A stretch of DNA of 64,000 bases from Caulobacter sp. UNC279MFTsu5.1 (lineage in GTDB: Bacteria > Pseudomonadota > Alphaproteobacteria > Caulobacterales > Caulobacteraceae), in assembly GCF_900114015.1 (NCBI RefSeq), contig NZ_FORN01000013.1, positions 1 through 64,000 on the forward strand. Reading direction: 5' to 3'. Within the stretch, counting starts at the first letter, position 1; each line of letters opens with the position of its first letter. Position numbers and translations under genes: made by a program. Shown piece after piece: positions 17,843-26,657 of this stretch. The notes beneath the pieces were generated by a model. It made no database searches, was not told where the DNA came from, and saw nothing but the letters and a program-made list of their open reading frames with translations.

Positions 17843-18691
17843 GTGGCCCGTCTCATCACTTCGCTGCGTCGCGCCCTGCTGGCCGCCGGCGCCCTGGCCC
17901 TGGCGTGCGGCCCCCGGGTCGCCGCGGCCCACGAGTTCTGGATTCAGCCCGAGCGGTTCCAGCTGCCCGTCGGGGCGGCCACACCCATGACCCTGCAGGT
18001 CGGCACGGGGACCGAGCGTCAACGCTCGCAGCTGCCGCCGCGCCGCGTGCTGCGGTTCGACGCCGCCGCGCCGGACGGCGCGATCCAGGACCTTCGCCCG
18101 GCCCTGACCCTGGGCGCCCCGACCGCCGACGGCGCCTTGAGCTTCTCGCGGCCGGGAGCCTATGTCGTCACCCTGCGCAGCGACGCCGGCGCCCAGAGCC
18201 ACCTGTCGGCCGCTCGCTTCGACGCCTATGCCCGGGAGGAGGGCCTGACCCCGGCCCTGGAGGCGCGCGCCGCGCGGGGACAACAGGCTATCGACGCGTC
18301 CGAGCGCTACAGCCGCCAGACCAAGGCCCTGGTCCAGGTCGGCGAAGGCGGCGCCCAGGCGGCGGTCACCCGGCCGGTGGGCCTGACCCTGGAGATCGTG
18401 CCCGAGGTCAGCCCCTACGCCCGGCCGCGTCCGGCCGCCCTGCCGGTGCGGGTGCTCTACGAGGGGCGGCCCCTGGCGGGCGCGCTGGTCAAGCTCACCG
18501 ACCTGGCACACGACGCCGCGCCGCTGGAGCAGCATCGCACCGACGCCGAGGGTCGCGCCGGCTTCGCTATGCCAGACGGCGGGGCCTGGATGATGGACGT
18601 GGTCTGGACCAAGCCGCTGGTCGACGAGGGCGTCGACTTCGAGACCGTGTTTTCGAGCCTGAGCTTCGGTGTTCCCGTTCGAACGCGCTGA
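17843..18691 (+). CDS. DUF4198 (NikM/CbiK-like) periplasmic protein
   Basis: This 282-residue protein has a signal peptide (ALLAAGALALACGPRVAAA-H near residue 30). The mature N terminus HEFWIQPERFQLPVG is the family signature; the His directly at the cleavage site is the feature that coordinates metal in NikM-type proteins. An immunoglobulin-like beta region, the PALPVRVLYEGRPLAGALVKL block and a C-terminal WMMDVVWTKPL follow. The start is a GTG two bases after the DUF4331 stop. DUF4198 proteins are often encoded with metal or TonB-linked genes; the DUF4331-DUF4198 pairing suggests one periplasmic function. Confidence 0.87.
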   Translation: MARLITSLRRALLAAGALALACGPRVAAAHEFWIQPERFQLPVGAATPMTLQVGTGTERQRSQLPPRRVLRFDAAAPDGAIQDLRPALTLGAPTADGALSFSRPGAYVVTLRSDAGAQSHLSAARFDAYAREEGLTPALEARAARGQQAIDASERYSRQTKALVQVGEGGAQAAVTRPVGLTLEIVPEVSPYARPRPAALPVRVLYEGRPLAGALVKLTDLAHDAAPLEQHRTDAEGRAGFAMPDGGAWMMDVVWTKPLVDEGVDFETVFSSLSFGVPVRTR

Positions 18692-18763
18692 GGCTCGTCA
18701 CCCCGAACCACCGGCGGCGCGTTTCGACAATCGCTGGGGCCCACGCCAACAGGAGATGGACTC

Positions 18764-19143
18764 ATGCCAGGTAGAGACAGCGACGCGATCGTCCGCGCGG
18801 TGTTCGCGGCCTATGCCGCCAAAGATCGGGCCGCCATCGAGCGATTAATCGCGTCGGACTTTCATTTCACCAGCCCGCTCGACAATCGCATCGATCGCGC
18901 GACCTAATTTCGAGAGGTGCTGGCCCAACAGCGGGGGGATCGAGGGTTTTGATTTCGTCCGCTTGATGACAGGCGACGACCAGGTCGCGGTGACCTACGA
19001 GGGCCGCGTGGCGGGCGGGGAAGCGATTTCGCAACACGGAGATGTTCACCCTGCGGGGTGATCAGGTCGTGGAGGTCGAGGTCTATTTCGGTTGGTCGCT
19101 GCCCCATCCGGCCCCGGCCGGCGGGTTCGTCGATCAGGCATAG
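18764..19143 (+). pseudogene. SnoaL/NTF2-like gene broken by two frameshifts
   Basis: ATG 18764 follows AGGAG by about 8 bases and begins MPGRDSDAIVRAVFAAYAAKD, a standard SnoaL-like fold start, through DFHFTSPLDNRIDRAT. A stop (TAA, 18905-18907) then occurs. Dropping one A at about 18907 restores YFERCWPNSGGIEGFDFVRL, and continues with TGDDQVAVTYEGRVAGG. A second extra base in the G-run 19017-19020 must be dropped to give KRFRNTEMFTLRGDQVVEVEVYFGW, ending at TAG 19141-19143. The reconstructed protein (about 125 residues) has the whole fold, so either the decay is very recent or these are assembly errors. The family includes polyketide cyclases and limonene-epoxide-hydrolase-like enzymes. 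The end overlaps the convergent AraC gene by 10 bases. Confidence 0.8.
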
Positions 19144-19976
19144 CGGCGCGGCGGCGCGACGGTGCGTCGGAAGTCGCCCGGGCTCTGGCCGTAGTGTTGG
19201 CGAAACGCCGCGCCGAAGTGACTGTGGCTGGAGAAGCCGAGGTCCAGGGCCAGGTCGGTCAGATCCTCGCAATCGCCCAGCCGGTCCAGAGCGCAGGCCA
19301 GCCGTAGCCGCAACTGGTAGCGATAGAGCGGCTGGCCTTCCGCCTTGGCGAAGACCTGGGTCAGGTAGACCGGCGAGACGCCGACCTCGCCGGCGATCTC
19401 GCCCAGCGTCCAGCGACGGGCCGGATCGGAGGCCAGCGCCAGCTTGGCGCGGTCGGCCAGCTTGTGGCGGCCGTAGCTGGCCGCCCGAGCAGGGGAGGCG
19501 CGCTCGCCCAGGGCGCGGCGGACCAAGTCCAGGGTCAGGCTCTCGGCCTGCAGCGGCTCAAGGGCGCCGCGCGCCAGGCCGCGCCGCAGCTGGGCGGCCA
19601 GGGCCTGGACCCCCGGATCGACGCCCCGCGCCGGTCGCCGGAACACCGCCAGGCCGCCGTCCTCCAACTGTTCGGCGGGCGACAGTTCGGCCAGTAGGTC
19701 GTCGCCGATCGACACCGACAGACAGGCGTCGCCGCCGCCGACCGGATGGCTGATCGCATATTCCTGGTCTTGGTTGAAGAACACGACCTGATTGGCCTCG
19801 GCCACCATGTCCTGGCGCCCGACGTGGCGGACATAGGCACCGCGATAGGGAAAGACGAGATGGGTCGCGGCGGCGCACTCGCTGGGGCTCCTGTGCCGGC
19901 AGGCGCCGTCGCAGGCCACGTCGCGGACGCCGACCGTGGGCGTTTGCAGCAGCAGGGTGACGCTGAGTTCGTTCAT
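19134..19976 (-). CDS. AraC-family transcriptional regulator
   Basis: This 280-residue protein has an N-terminal cupin-like sensor part (about 1-150, with several early cysteines: VACDGACRHRSPSECAAA) and a C-terminal double helix-turn-helix DNA-binding domain: LGEIAGEVGVSPVYLTQVFAKAEGQPLYRYQ and DLTDLALDLGFSSHSHFGAAFRQHYGQSPGDFRR. The last motif is the AraC signature. The Cys/His cluster near residues 22-37 (C-x3-C-x-H-x6-C) might sense metal or redox state; this is inference. The target is not obvious; the nearest candidates are the nitroreductase gene upstream on the same strand and the broken SnoaL gene. Confidence 0.92.
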   Translation of the reverse strand: MNELSVTLLLQTPTVGVRDVACDGACRHRSPSECAAATHLVFPYRGAYVRHVGRQDMVAEANQVVFFNQDQEYAISHPVGGGDACLSVSIGDDLLAELSPAEQLEDGGLAVFRRPARGVDPGVQALAAQLRRGLARGALEPLQAESLTLDLVRRALGERASPARAASYGRHKLADRAKLALASDPARRWTLGEIAGEVGVSPVYLTQVFAKAEGQPLYRYQLRLRLACALDRLGDCEDLTDLALDLGFSSHSHFGAAFRQHYGQSPGDFRRTVAPPRRYA

Positions 19977-20025
19977 GGCCGTCCGCTATCGACGGACCGG
20001 GTTATGATGGCAATGACCTGGGAGG

Positions 20026-20718
20026 TTATGGCGCGTCCTGGTCGAACCCGCGCATCACGGCCCATTCCTCGAACGGCTCCCGTCGCGAGCGCCAGCTGTT
20101 CACCGCCGCCGTCTCGTCGCGATAGCCCAGCGCCATGCCGCAGAACAGCATGTGGTCGGCGGGCAGGTCCAGGAAGGTCGCCGTCAGCCGGCCATAGGCC
20201 GACCAGAACTCCTGGGCGCAGGTGTCCAGGCCTCGCTCGACGGCCAGCAGCATCAGGGTCTGCATGTACATGCCGATGTCCGACCACTGTGGCGGGCCGC
20301 AGTCGCGGTTGACCGAGAAGAACAGGGCGACCGGCGCGCCGAAGAACTCGGCGTTCTTGGCGAACTGCTGGAGCCGGCCCAGCTTGTCCTCGCGCGGGAT
20401 GTTCAGGGCGCCGTAGAGATCCTCGCCGACCTGGTAGCGGCGGGTGCGCAGCGGCTCCCAGAGGTTGGGCGGATAGACGTGGTATTCCGGCTCGTCGCGG
20501 TCCATCAGCCGGGCGGCGACCAGGGCCTTGAACTCGGCCAGCGGTTCGCCGGCCAGGGCGTGCACCACCCAGGGCTGGAGGTTCCCGCCCGAGGGCGCGC
20601 GGGCGGCGGCCTCCAGCAGCTCGCGGACCACGGCGCCCGGCACCGGGTCGGGCCTGAAGGCGCGGACCGACATCCGCCGTTCGACAGCTTCGGAAACGGT
20701 CTTGAACGGGATCATCAA
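20026..20718 (-). CDS. Nitroreductase-family flavoprotein
   Basis: This 230-residue protein of the FMN-dependent nitroreductase fold has [16 protein letters not shown] (phosphate-binding Arg/Ser) near 12-27, [14 protein letters not shown] near 38-50, and [31 protein letters not shown] near 145-175, ending with [24 protein letters not shown]. These enzymes reduce nitro groups or quinones with NAD(P)H. Two adjacent ATG codons begin the frame. It is transcribed divergently from mtgA and tandem with the AraC gene (49-base gap), so that regulator might share its promoter region. Confidence 0.92.
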   Translation of the reverse strand: MMIPFKTVSEAVERRMSVRAFRPDPVPGAVVRELLEAAARAPSGGNLQPWVVHALAGEPLAEFKALVAARLMDRDEPEYHVYPPNLWEPLRTRRYQVGEDLYGALNIPREDKLGRLQQFAKNAEFFGAPVALFFSVNRDCGPPQWSDIGMYMQTLMLLAVERGLDTCAQEFWSAYGRLTATFLDLPADHMLFCGMALGYRDETAAVNSWRSRREPFEEWAVMRGFDQDAP

Positions 20719-20829
20719 GGCCTCGCTAACGGGTGGGCGGCTATCCCCGCGACAAAGGCTTGGCTAGCATCCGGCCGCAAGGTCAAGGCAAGTGCGGCGG
20801 GGCCGGCGGCGAAAGGCGAGGGGCGATCG

Positions 20830-21507
20830 GTGAAGGTGCTGGTGCGTAACATCCTGGTGGCCCTGTTCATCGTGCTGGTCGCCGGGCCGGTGCTGACGGT
20901 GATCGTCTACCGCTTCGTGCCGCCGCCGGCGACGCCCCTGATGGTCATCCGCCTGGCCGAGGGCAAGGGCTGGAACCACCATTGGCGGCCGATCGGCGAG
21001 GTCTCGCCGGCCCTGCCGCGCGCCCTGATCGCCGCCGAGGACGCCCGGTTCTGCGACCATCACGGCTTCGACTTCGACGCCCTGCAGAAGGCCTACGAGA
21101 ACAACGGCAAGGGCAGGAAGATCCGTGGCGGTTCGACCATCAGCCAGCAGACCGCCAAGAACGTCTTCCTGTGGCCGGGCCGATCCTATGTCCGCAAGGG
21201 GCTGGAGGCCTATTTCACGGTGCTGATCGAGACCCTGTGGGGTAAGAAGCGGATCATGGAGGTCTATCTGAACTCTATCGAATACGGCCCGGGGATCTAT
21301 GGCGCGGAAGCCGCGTCGCAGGCCTATTTCAAGGTCGGGGCCGATGGGCTGACGCAGCAGCAGGCGGCCCGGCTGGCGGCCATCCTGCCCAGCCCGCTGA
21401 AGTGGAAGGCGGTCAATCCGGGGCGCTACGTCAAGAAGCGCTCCAGCCGGATCGGCAGGGCCTCGGGCGCCGTGCGCCGCGACGGCCTGGCGGCCTGCGT
21501 GGCCTAG
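20830..21507 (+). CDS. mtgA: Monofunctional peptidoglycan glycosyltransferase
   Basis: MtgA polymerises lipid II into glycan strands without transpeptidase activity. The 225-residue protein starts at GTG 20830 (AGGGG 6 bases upstream) with a single membrane anchor ([20 protein letters not shown]). The GT51 motifs follow: [16 protein letters not shown] (catalytic Glu), [45 protein letters not shown] (second Glu in NSIEYG), and [13 protein letters not shown]. The length and single anchor are normal for MtgA. The longer open frame upstream is antisense to the nitroreductase and not real. A GNAT gene follows 10 bases later. Confidence 0.95.
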   Translation: MKVLVRNILVALFIVLVAGPVLTVIVYRFVPPPATPLMVIRLAEGKGWNHHWRPIGEVSPALPRALIAAEDARFCDHHGFDFDALQKAYENNGKGRKIRGGSTISQQTAKNVFLWPGRSYVRKGLEAYFTVLIETLWGKKRIMEVYLNSIEYGPGIYGAEAASQAYFKVGADGLTQQQAARLAAILPSPLKWKAVNPGRYVKKRSSRIGRASGAVRRDGLAACVA

Positions 21508-21517
21508 GAGAATCCCG

Positions 21518-22081
21518 ATGATCGCGCCCGGTCCGACCCTGGAAAGCGCTCGCCTGATCCTGCGGCCGCCGGCCGCCGAGGACCTGGACGGTTGGGCCGA
21601 GCTGATGGCCGACGCCGAGGCCGCTCGCTTCATCGGCGGCCAGATGAGCCGGTCACAGGCCTGGCGGATGATGGCGACCATGGCCGGCTCCTGGGCGATG
21701 AACGGCTTTGGTATGTTCTCGCTGATCGAGAAGGACACCGGCCAGTGGGTCGGCCGGATCGGGCCGTGGCGCCCCGAAGGCTGGCCGGGGAGCGAGGTGG
21801 GCTGGAGCCTGCATCCCCGCGCCCACGGCAAGGGCTATGCGGTCGAGGCGGCGACGGCGACCATGGACTGGGCCGTTGATCACCTGGGCTGGACGCGGCT
21901 GGTCCACTGCATCGACCCGGCCAACCTGGCCTCGATCAAGGTGGCCCAGCGGATCGGCTCGCGCTTCCTGGAGGTCGGCCGCCTGCCCGAGCCCTATCAC
22001 GAGGTCGAGGTGCACCTGTGGGGGCAGACCGCGGAAGAGTGGAAGGAGCGGCGGGCTCAGGCCTTCAACGGTCGGGCATAG
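21518..22081 (+). CDS. GNAT-family N-acetyltransferase
   Basis: This 187-residue RimJ/RimL-like acetyltransferase has LESARLILRPPAAEDLDGWAELM, FSLIEKDTGQWVGRIG, EVGWSLHPRAHGKGYAVEAATATMDWA (acetyl-CoA loop in HGKGYAVEA) and NLASIKVAQRIGSRFLEVG. Its start is 10 bases after the mtgA stop with AGGAG upstream, so the two are probably cotranscribed. The substrate is not known. Its 3' end overlaps the convergent CDF transporter gene by 25 bases. Confidence 0.9.
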   Translation: MIAPGPTLESARLILRPPAAEDLDGWAELMADAEAARFIGGQMSRSQAWRMMATMAGSWAMNGFGMFSLIEKDTGQWVGRIGPWRPEGWPGSEVGWSLHPRAHGKGYAVEAATATMDWAVDHLGWTRLVHCIDPANLASIKVAQRIGSRFLEVGRLPEPYHEVEVHLWGQTAEEWKERRAQAFNGRA

Positions 22082-23004
22082 GCCGCCCGGGCCCGGCCCG
22101 AGCGCACGAACACCCGGGTGATCCGCTCGTCGATCGCGCGGATCCGCACCGCGAAATCATCGGCGGCGTCTTCGATCTCGCCGGCGGTCAGCGTGTCGTG
22201 GAAGTCCAGGGTCACGCCCAGCAGGATCTCCTGCGGTCCCAGATGCATGCTCAGCACCTCGGCCACGGTGTCGATGCGCGGATCGGCGGCCAGCATCGCG
22301 CGCACCGCTTCGACGATGCGGGGCGAGGCCGACTCGCCGGTCAGCAGGCTGCGGGTCTCGTTGGCCAGGAAGATCGCCACACCGACCAGCAGCACGCCGA
22401 TGGCCGCCGAGGCCGCGCCGTCGGCCCAGGGAAGGCCGACCATCGCCGAGCCGGCCACGCCCAGGGCGGCGATCGCCAGCCCGGCCAGGGCCGCGCCGTC
22501 TTCCAGCAGCACGGCGAAGATCGACGGGTCCTTGCTGCGACGGATGGCGCGGAAGAACGGCGCGCCCTTGCGGACGACCTTGAATTCCTTCCAAGCCACC
22601 AGAAACGAGCCGCCCTCGAACAGCACGGCCAGGCCGATCACCAGGAAGTTGATCCAGGCCTGTTCGATCGGCTCGGGCCGTCGGATCTTCAGCACGCCCT
22701 CGTAGATCGAAAAGGCGCCGCCCAGGGCGAAGATCAGCAGGGCCACGACGAAGGCCCAGAAATAGACCTCCATCCCATAGCCGAACGGATGGGTCTGGCT
22801 GGGCGGCTTGCGGGCCCTGGCCAGGCCCAGCAACAGCAGGCCCTGGTTGCCGGTGTCGACGCCGGAGTGGATGGCCTCGGTCAGCATGGCCGAGGAGCCC
22901 GTCAGGGCGAAGGCGGCGAACTTGGTGGCGGCGATGGCCAGGTTGCCGGCCAGGGCCGCGTAGACCACGGTGGTCGAGCTGCTGTGGGTTCCCGTCGCGG
23001 CCAT
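22057..23004 (-). CDS. Cation diffusion facilitator (divalent metal exporter)
   Basis: This 315-residue protein has about five or six membrane helices and a C-terminal cytoplasmic domain. The first metal site region reads MLTEAIHSGVDTGNQGLLLLG, a form of the CDF HxxxD motif, followed by HPFGYGMEVYFWAFVVAL, and DGAALAGLAIAALGVAG for the fifth helix. The cytoplasmic domain (about 225-310) contains HLGPQEILLGVTLDFHDTLTAGEIEDA, the ZT-dimer type fold. Such proteins export zinc, iron or manganese in exchange for protons. No regulator lies nearby. Metal choice cannot be read from the sequence. Confidence 0.92.
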   Translation of the reverse strand: MAATGTHSSSTTVVYAALAGNLAIAATKFAAFALTGSSAMLTEAIHSGVDTGNQGLLLLGLARARKPPSQTHPFGYGMEVYFWAFVVALLIFALGGAFSIYEGVLKIRRPEPIEQAWINFLVIGLAVLFEGGSFLVAWKEFKVVRKGAPFFRAIRRSKDPSIFAVLLEDGAALAGLAIAALGVAGSAMVGLPWADGAASAAIGVLLVGVAIFLANETRSLLTGESASPRIVEAVRAMLAADPRIDTVAEVLSMHLGPQEILLGVTLDFHDTLTAGEIEDAADDFAVRIRAIDERITRVFVRSGRARAAYARPLKA

Positions 23005-23050
23005 GCGGCCCGAACGCGGCGGGAGGCGGCCCGTTCCGGCTCGGTCCGCT

Positions 23051-24367
23051 TTACGGTCGATCGACGGCGAAGCGGATGATGCTGGCGTTCTTGTCGTCGG
23101 CGACCCAGATGGCCCCGTCGGCGGCGACGGTGATCCCGACCGGCGTCCCCTGCGGCCGCGCGCCCTCGACCCGGCCCCAGCCCGGGGTCAGCACTTCGGC
23201 CTGGGCGGCGGGGCCGGCCCCGAACGGCCGCGAACCGCTGGGATAGATCGGATACGTCGCCCTGGCGCGGGTCAGCGGAACGCCGCCGGCGTCGACCTCG
23301 AAGGCGACCAGCCGGCCGCCGGTCGAGCGATAGCCGTGCCAGCTCATCAGCAGCTTGCCCTTCAGCCGGGGGAACATCGCGCCCTGGTACCAGGTCATGG
23401 CCAGCGGGGCGACGTGGGGCGGCAGCAGGGCTACGGGCGGGGCGTGGTCGCCGGAGGCGCAGTCCATGGCGCCGGCCCAGCCGGGTGTCGGCGTGGCCAT
23501 GTCCTGGCAGTAGGGCCAGCCATAGTGCCGGCCGGCCTCGATGCGGTTGACCTCCTCGAACGGGCTCCAGCGGTCGTCGAAATCGTAGCTGTTCTCGGCC
23601 TGCAGCACCGTTCCCGACGGATGCACGGCCAGGGCCACCGAATTGCGCAGGCCGCGCGCCAGCATCGTGAACTTCGGGTCCCAGCGGCCGGGCGCCAGGC
23701 GGGCGTAGCGGCGGATCCCGGCCGTGGCCTCCTCGCCCTCGGACTGGTCGCAACGGTCGGTTCCGACCCGCGCGCCATTGGCGTCCAGGCATTGGTCCGA
23801 GGGCGCGCCGACATTGACCAGCAGGGCGCTGTCGGTCGCGAACACGAACTGCGACAACGGATGGCGATTGTCGTGCAACTTGTTGTCGGGCAGGCCGGTG
23901 ATCACGTCCTGCACCGTGGCGGCCGGGTCGGCGGCGCGCGGGTCGAAGCGGAAGATCCGGCTCATCTCGCCGACATAGACCAGGCCGTCGGGGCCGATCG
24001 CCAGGCCGTGCGGCAGGGACAGGCCGGTCAGCAGCGGCTGCAGCTGCACGGGCTGGCCGGGGACGGCGGTCAGTCTCCAGACCACGCCGCGCGGACGGGT
24101 CCAGTCGGCCAGGTCGGCGACCAGCCAAGTCTGGGCGTCCAACTGGACCAGGGTGCGGGGCAGGCGCAGCTGACGGTCGGCGAAGGCGCCGGGCGTAGGA
24201 CCGGCCACCAGGCCGGCGCACAGGCCTTTCTCGGTCTCGATCGCCAGCCGGGGCCAGCCGTCGCAGGTTCCTTCGACCTTGTAGGCCACCCGCGGCGCGG
24301 CTTGAACGGCGCCGGCGACCAGGCCGGCGGCCAAGCCGAAAACCAAGGCGATTCCCGCCCGCACCAT
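23051..24367 (-). CDS. Secreted PQQ-type sugar/sorbosone dehydrogenase-like protein
   Basis: This 438-residue protein has a signal peptide (IALVFGLAAGLVAGAVQA-A near residue 23). It has the six-bladed beta-propeller pattern of soluble glucose and sorbosone dehydrogenases: LPHGLAIGPDGLVYVGEMSRIFRF, HDNRHPLSQFVF, MLARGLRNSVALAVHPSGTVLQAENSYD, EVNRIEAGRHYGWPYC and PVGITVAADGAIWVADDKNASIIRF. These match the PQQ-contact and calcium regions, including GLRNS and HYGWPYC. It probably oxidises a sugar or related aldose in the periplasm. Whether it really binds PQQ is unproven. It is transcribed in the same direction as the CDF gene with a 46-base gap. Confidence 0.85.
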   Translation of the reverse strand: MVRAGIALVFGLAAGLVAGAVQAAPRVAYKVEGTCDGWPRLAIETEKGLCAGLVAGPTPGAFADRQLRLPRTLVQLDAQTWLVADLADWTRPRGVVWRLTAVPGQPVQLQPLLTGLSLPHGLAIGPDGLVYVGEMSRIFRFDPRAADPAATVQDVITGLPDNKLHDNRHPLSQFVFATDSALLVNVGAPSDQCLDANGARVGTDRCDQSEGEEATAGIRRYARLAPGRWDPKFTMLARGLRNSVALAVHPSGTVLQAENSYDFDDRWSPFEEVNRIEAGRHYGWPYCQDMATPTPGWAGAMDCASGDHAPPVALLPPHVAPLAMTWYQGAMFPRLKGKLLMSWHGYRSTGGRLVAFEVDAGGVPLTRARATYPIYPSGSRPFGAGPAAQAEVLTPGWGRVEGARPQGTPVGITVAADGAIWVADDKNASIIRFAVDRP

Positions 24368-24433
24368 GTCGCCGCCCCCGTCCGATCAGAGGCTGCGATC
24401 TAGCGTTGCATCGGGGCGAAAGGGAAGAGGGCG

Positions 24434-24634
24434 TCAGACCCGATTGTAAGGGTATCGGTCGCGGATCATCCGCTGGAAGAACCGGCCCTTCGACGGCGCC
24501 CGTTCGAAGGCCTCGGTCACGCGGGGCGGCACCCCGACATAGACGTATTCGTCGCCGTCGATGAACGTGACGAACAGCTTGCCGTGCTCGGGCTCGTAGT
24601 CGATTCGCCGGATCGCCGTGGAGTCGACACGCAT
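24434..24634 (-). CDS. KTSC domain protein
   Basis: This 66-residue protein is almost entirely a KTSC domain: MRVDSTAIRRIDYEPEHGKL, FVTFIDGDEYVYVGVPPRV, then FERAPSKGRFFQRMIRDRYPY. The domain is named for its Lys-Thr-Ser-Cys C-terminal motif in lysyl-tRNA synthetase-linked proteins and is of unclear function, often in very small standalone proteins. The ATG at 24634 is favoured because GGAG lies upstream and the domain starts there; a start at 24652 would add six residues. Confidence 0.8.
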   Translation of the reverse strand: MRVDSTAIRRIDYEPEHGKLFVTFIDGDEYVYVGVPPRVTEAFERAPSKGRFFQRMIRDRYPYNRV

Positions 24635-24801
24635 GGCTGGAAGTCTCCGCATGAGGATCGGTTTCAGACGAAAAGCGCGTGGCCGCCGTGGGCGGTTCCA
24701 GCCTTTTCGTGGGCGCCTGTTTTGGGTGCAATCCCGAGCGAACTGGGTTGTAGTCCGAGGATCGGAAGGCTCCGCTTCACGGGAGTCGGGGAGAAGCGCC
24801 T

Positions 24802-25206
24802 ATGCAACCACATTCCTGGGTCGCGATCGTCACGATCGCCGCGCTGCTGGTCTATGTCTGGATGACCGCCCGCATCAGCCGCGCGCGGGCCAAGTGCGGC
24901 ATCCACGCGCCGGCCATGACCGGCGATCCCATCCTCGAACGCCACATCCGTGTCCAGGCCAACACCCTGGAATGGCTGCCGCTGTTCCTGCCGTCGCTGT
25001 GGCTGTTCGCGATCTATTGGAGCGATCTAGTCGCCGTCATCCTGGGCGTGATCTGGATCGTCGGACGGATCGTCTACGCCCTGGGCTATGTGGCCGATCC
25101 GGGCAAGCGCGAGGCTGGCTTCATCATCCAGGCCCTGGCGACGGCGGTCCTGCTGTTCGGCGCCCTGGGACGCGTCATCTGGGTGCTGGCGACGGTCGGG
25201 GCCTAG
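24802..25206 (+). CDS. MAPEG-family membrane protein
   Basis: This 134-residue protein with four membrane helices belongs to the membrane-associated eicosanoid and glutathione metabolism group. The signature lies around residues 40-60: DPILERHIRVQANTLEWLPLFLP, where HIRVQANTxE is the family motif. The later GRIVYALGYVADPGKREAGFI is also typical. Bacterial members may have glutathione transferase activity or an unknown role in the membrane. GGGGAGAAG precedes the ATG. It is followed 46 bases later by the LysE-type exporter on the same strand. Confidence 0.92.
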   Translation: MQPHSWVAIVTIAALLVYVWMTARISRARAKCGIHAPAMTGDPILERHIRVQANTLEWLPLFLPSLWLFAIYWSDLVAVILGVIWIVGRIVYALGYVADPGKREAGFIIQALATAVLLFGALGRVIWVLATVGA

Positions 25207-25252
25207 CAGGCCGTTGGCCCGGCGGGCGGAGCTTGGCTAAGAGGGACTGGCC

Positions 25253-25888
25253 ATGATCCTGCCCGTCGATCCCACCCGCTACAGCGCTTTCCTGGTGACC
25301 ATGTTCGTCATGGCCATAACCCCGGGGCCGGCCAACCTGTTCGCCATCGCCACCGGCATGCAGAGGGGCAAGGGCGCGGCCTTGCTGGGCGTGGCGGGCA
25401 TGAACACCGCCACCCTGGTCTGGTTCGGCTGTTCGGCCGTGGGGCTGGGCGCGCTGATCATCGCCTTCCCGAAAGCCTTCCACCTTCTGGCCCTGGCCGG
25501 CGCGGCCTATCTGGTCTGGCTGGGGGTCAAGTCGATCCGGTCGGGCCTGAAGGACGCGGGCGGCGAGGGCGAGGCGCACAGGTCGTTCCGCATGGGCCGC
25601 TCGGCGTTCCGCGACGGCTTCGCCGTGCAGATCGCCAACCCCAAGATCCTGCTGTTCTTCACCGCCGTGCTGCCGCCGTTCATCGACGTCCAGCGGCCGC
25701 TCGCGCCACAACTTCTGATGTTCGCCGCCGCCACCATCGGCATGGACCTGATCAGCATGAGCAGCTACGGCCTGGGCGGCGCGGCGCTGTCGTCGCGGAT
25801 GACCGAACCGGGGTTCCGCAAGGGTTTCGCGATCGTGGTCGGGGTCTTGCTGATCACCGCCGCGGGGCTGATCGTGGCGCGCGGCTGA
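25253..25888 (+). CDS. LysE/RhtB-family amino-acid exporter
   Basis: This 211-residue protein with about six membrane helices has the conserved opening FLVTMFVMAITPGPANLFAIATGMQRGKGAALLGVAGM, where the PGP motif in the first helix is diagnostic. AGAAYLVWLGVKSIRSG and the amphipathic FRDGFAVQIANPKILLFFTAVLPPF follow. These proteins export amino acids or their derivatives using the proton gradient. AGAGGG lies before the ATG. The substrate is not predictable and no Lrp or LysR-type regulator is adjacent. Confidence 0.93.
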   Translation: MILPVDPTRYSAFLVTMFVMAITPGPANLFAIATGMQRGKGAALLGVAGMNTATLVWFGCSAVGLGALIIAFPKAFHLLALAGAAYLVWLGVKSIRSGLKDAGGEGEAHRSFRMGRSAFRDGFAVQIANPKILLFFTAVLPPFIDVQRPLAPQLLMFAAATIGMDLISMSSYGLGGAALSSRMTEPGFRKGFAIVVGVLLITAAGLIVARG

Positions 25889-25955
25889 TCTCATCGCTGA
25901 AACGCAATGGCCTTGGCGAAACCACAAAGCTGGGCCATGCATTAGACTGATGGGA

Positions 25956-25972
25956 CGAAAAGAGTCTTTTCG
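25956..25972. promoter_or_regulatory. AT-rich palindrome ahead of the lipoprotein gene
   Basis: CGAAAAGA-G-TCTTTTCG is a perfect 8-bp-arm palindrome 28 bases before the lipoprotein ATG. It could be an operator or the base of a leader hairpin. It resembles no regulator consensus that I can name. Confidence 0.4.
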
Positions 25973-25999
25973 CCAAGATTCCGAGTGAAGGAATGCGCC

Positions 26000-26605
26000 A
26001 TGACTAATCGCAAGACCCTATCCGGCAAGGCCGGGATGGTCGCGGCCGTGGCGCTGGCCGCCCTGCTGACGGCCTGCGCCACCGCCACCCCCTACCAGCC
26101 GAACATCCGGGGCCAGCAGGCCACGGGCGGCTTCTCCGAACAGCGCCTCGAAGGCGACCGCTACCGCGTGACCTTCGCCGGCAACAGCCTCACCTCGCGC
26201 GAGACCGTCGAGCGCTATCTGCTGTACCGGGCCGCCGAACTGACCACCCAGCAAGGCTACGACTGGTTCGAGACGGCCGACCGCCGGACCGACCGCGACG
26301 CCCGCACGGTGATCGACAGCGACCCCTTCGGCCGGCCGTTCGGCTATTACGGCGGCGGCTACGGCTACTGGCGCCCGGCCTGGCGCTATTACGGCCCCCG
26401 CTACGGCGGCTGGCGCGCCTGGGATCCCTACTGGGGCGACCCGTTCTTCGATCGCGCCGAGATCCGGACGATCGAGAAGTTCGAGGCCAGCGCCGAGATC
26501 GTGATGCATCGGGGCGCCAAGCCGTCGGGCGATCCGCGGGCCTATGACGCGCGCGAGATCATGGCCAACCTGGCGCCCAGCATCCAGCGGCCGGCGCCGA
26601 AGTAG
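26000..26605 (+). CDS. Lipoprotein of the CC0125/CC1285 type
   Basis: This 201-residue protein has a lipoprotein signal (VAAVALAALLTACATATP, lipobox LTAC near residue 25). The mature part carries the pattern YRVTFAGNSLTSRETVERYLLYRAAELTTQQGYDWFE, which I recall from a Caulobacter-rich lipoprotein family. A Tyr/Gly/Trp-rich stretch follows (GYYGGGYGYWRPAW, YYGPRYGGWRAW near 115-140), and then a conserved-looking tail with EIVMHRGAKP. It probably faces the periplasm. Function is unknown. The ATG at 26000 follows AAGGA by about 8 bases; a GTG at 25985 is less likely. Confidence 0.82.
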   Translation: MTNRKTLSGKAGMVAAVALAALLTACATATPYQPNIRGQQATGGFSEQRLEGDRYRVTFAGNSLTSRETVERYLLYRAAELTTQQGYDWFETADRRTDRDARTVIDSDPFGRPFGYYGGGYGYWRPAWRYYGPRYGGWRAWDPYWGDPFFDRAEIRTIEKFEASAEIVMHRGAKPSGDPRAYDAREIMANLAPSIQRPAPK

Positions 26606-26657
26606 TCTTCCACCTTCTCCCCTTGCGGGAGAGGGCGAGCGACGGGCTGAAGACAGG

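Noticed and set aside
18905..18910. Programmed frameshift in the SnoaL-like gene
   Set aside because: There is no slippery heptamer or downstream pseudoknot pattern, and a second independent shift would be needed at about 19018. Decay or sequence error is simpler.
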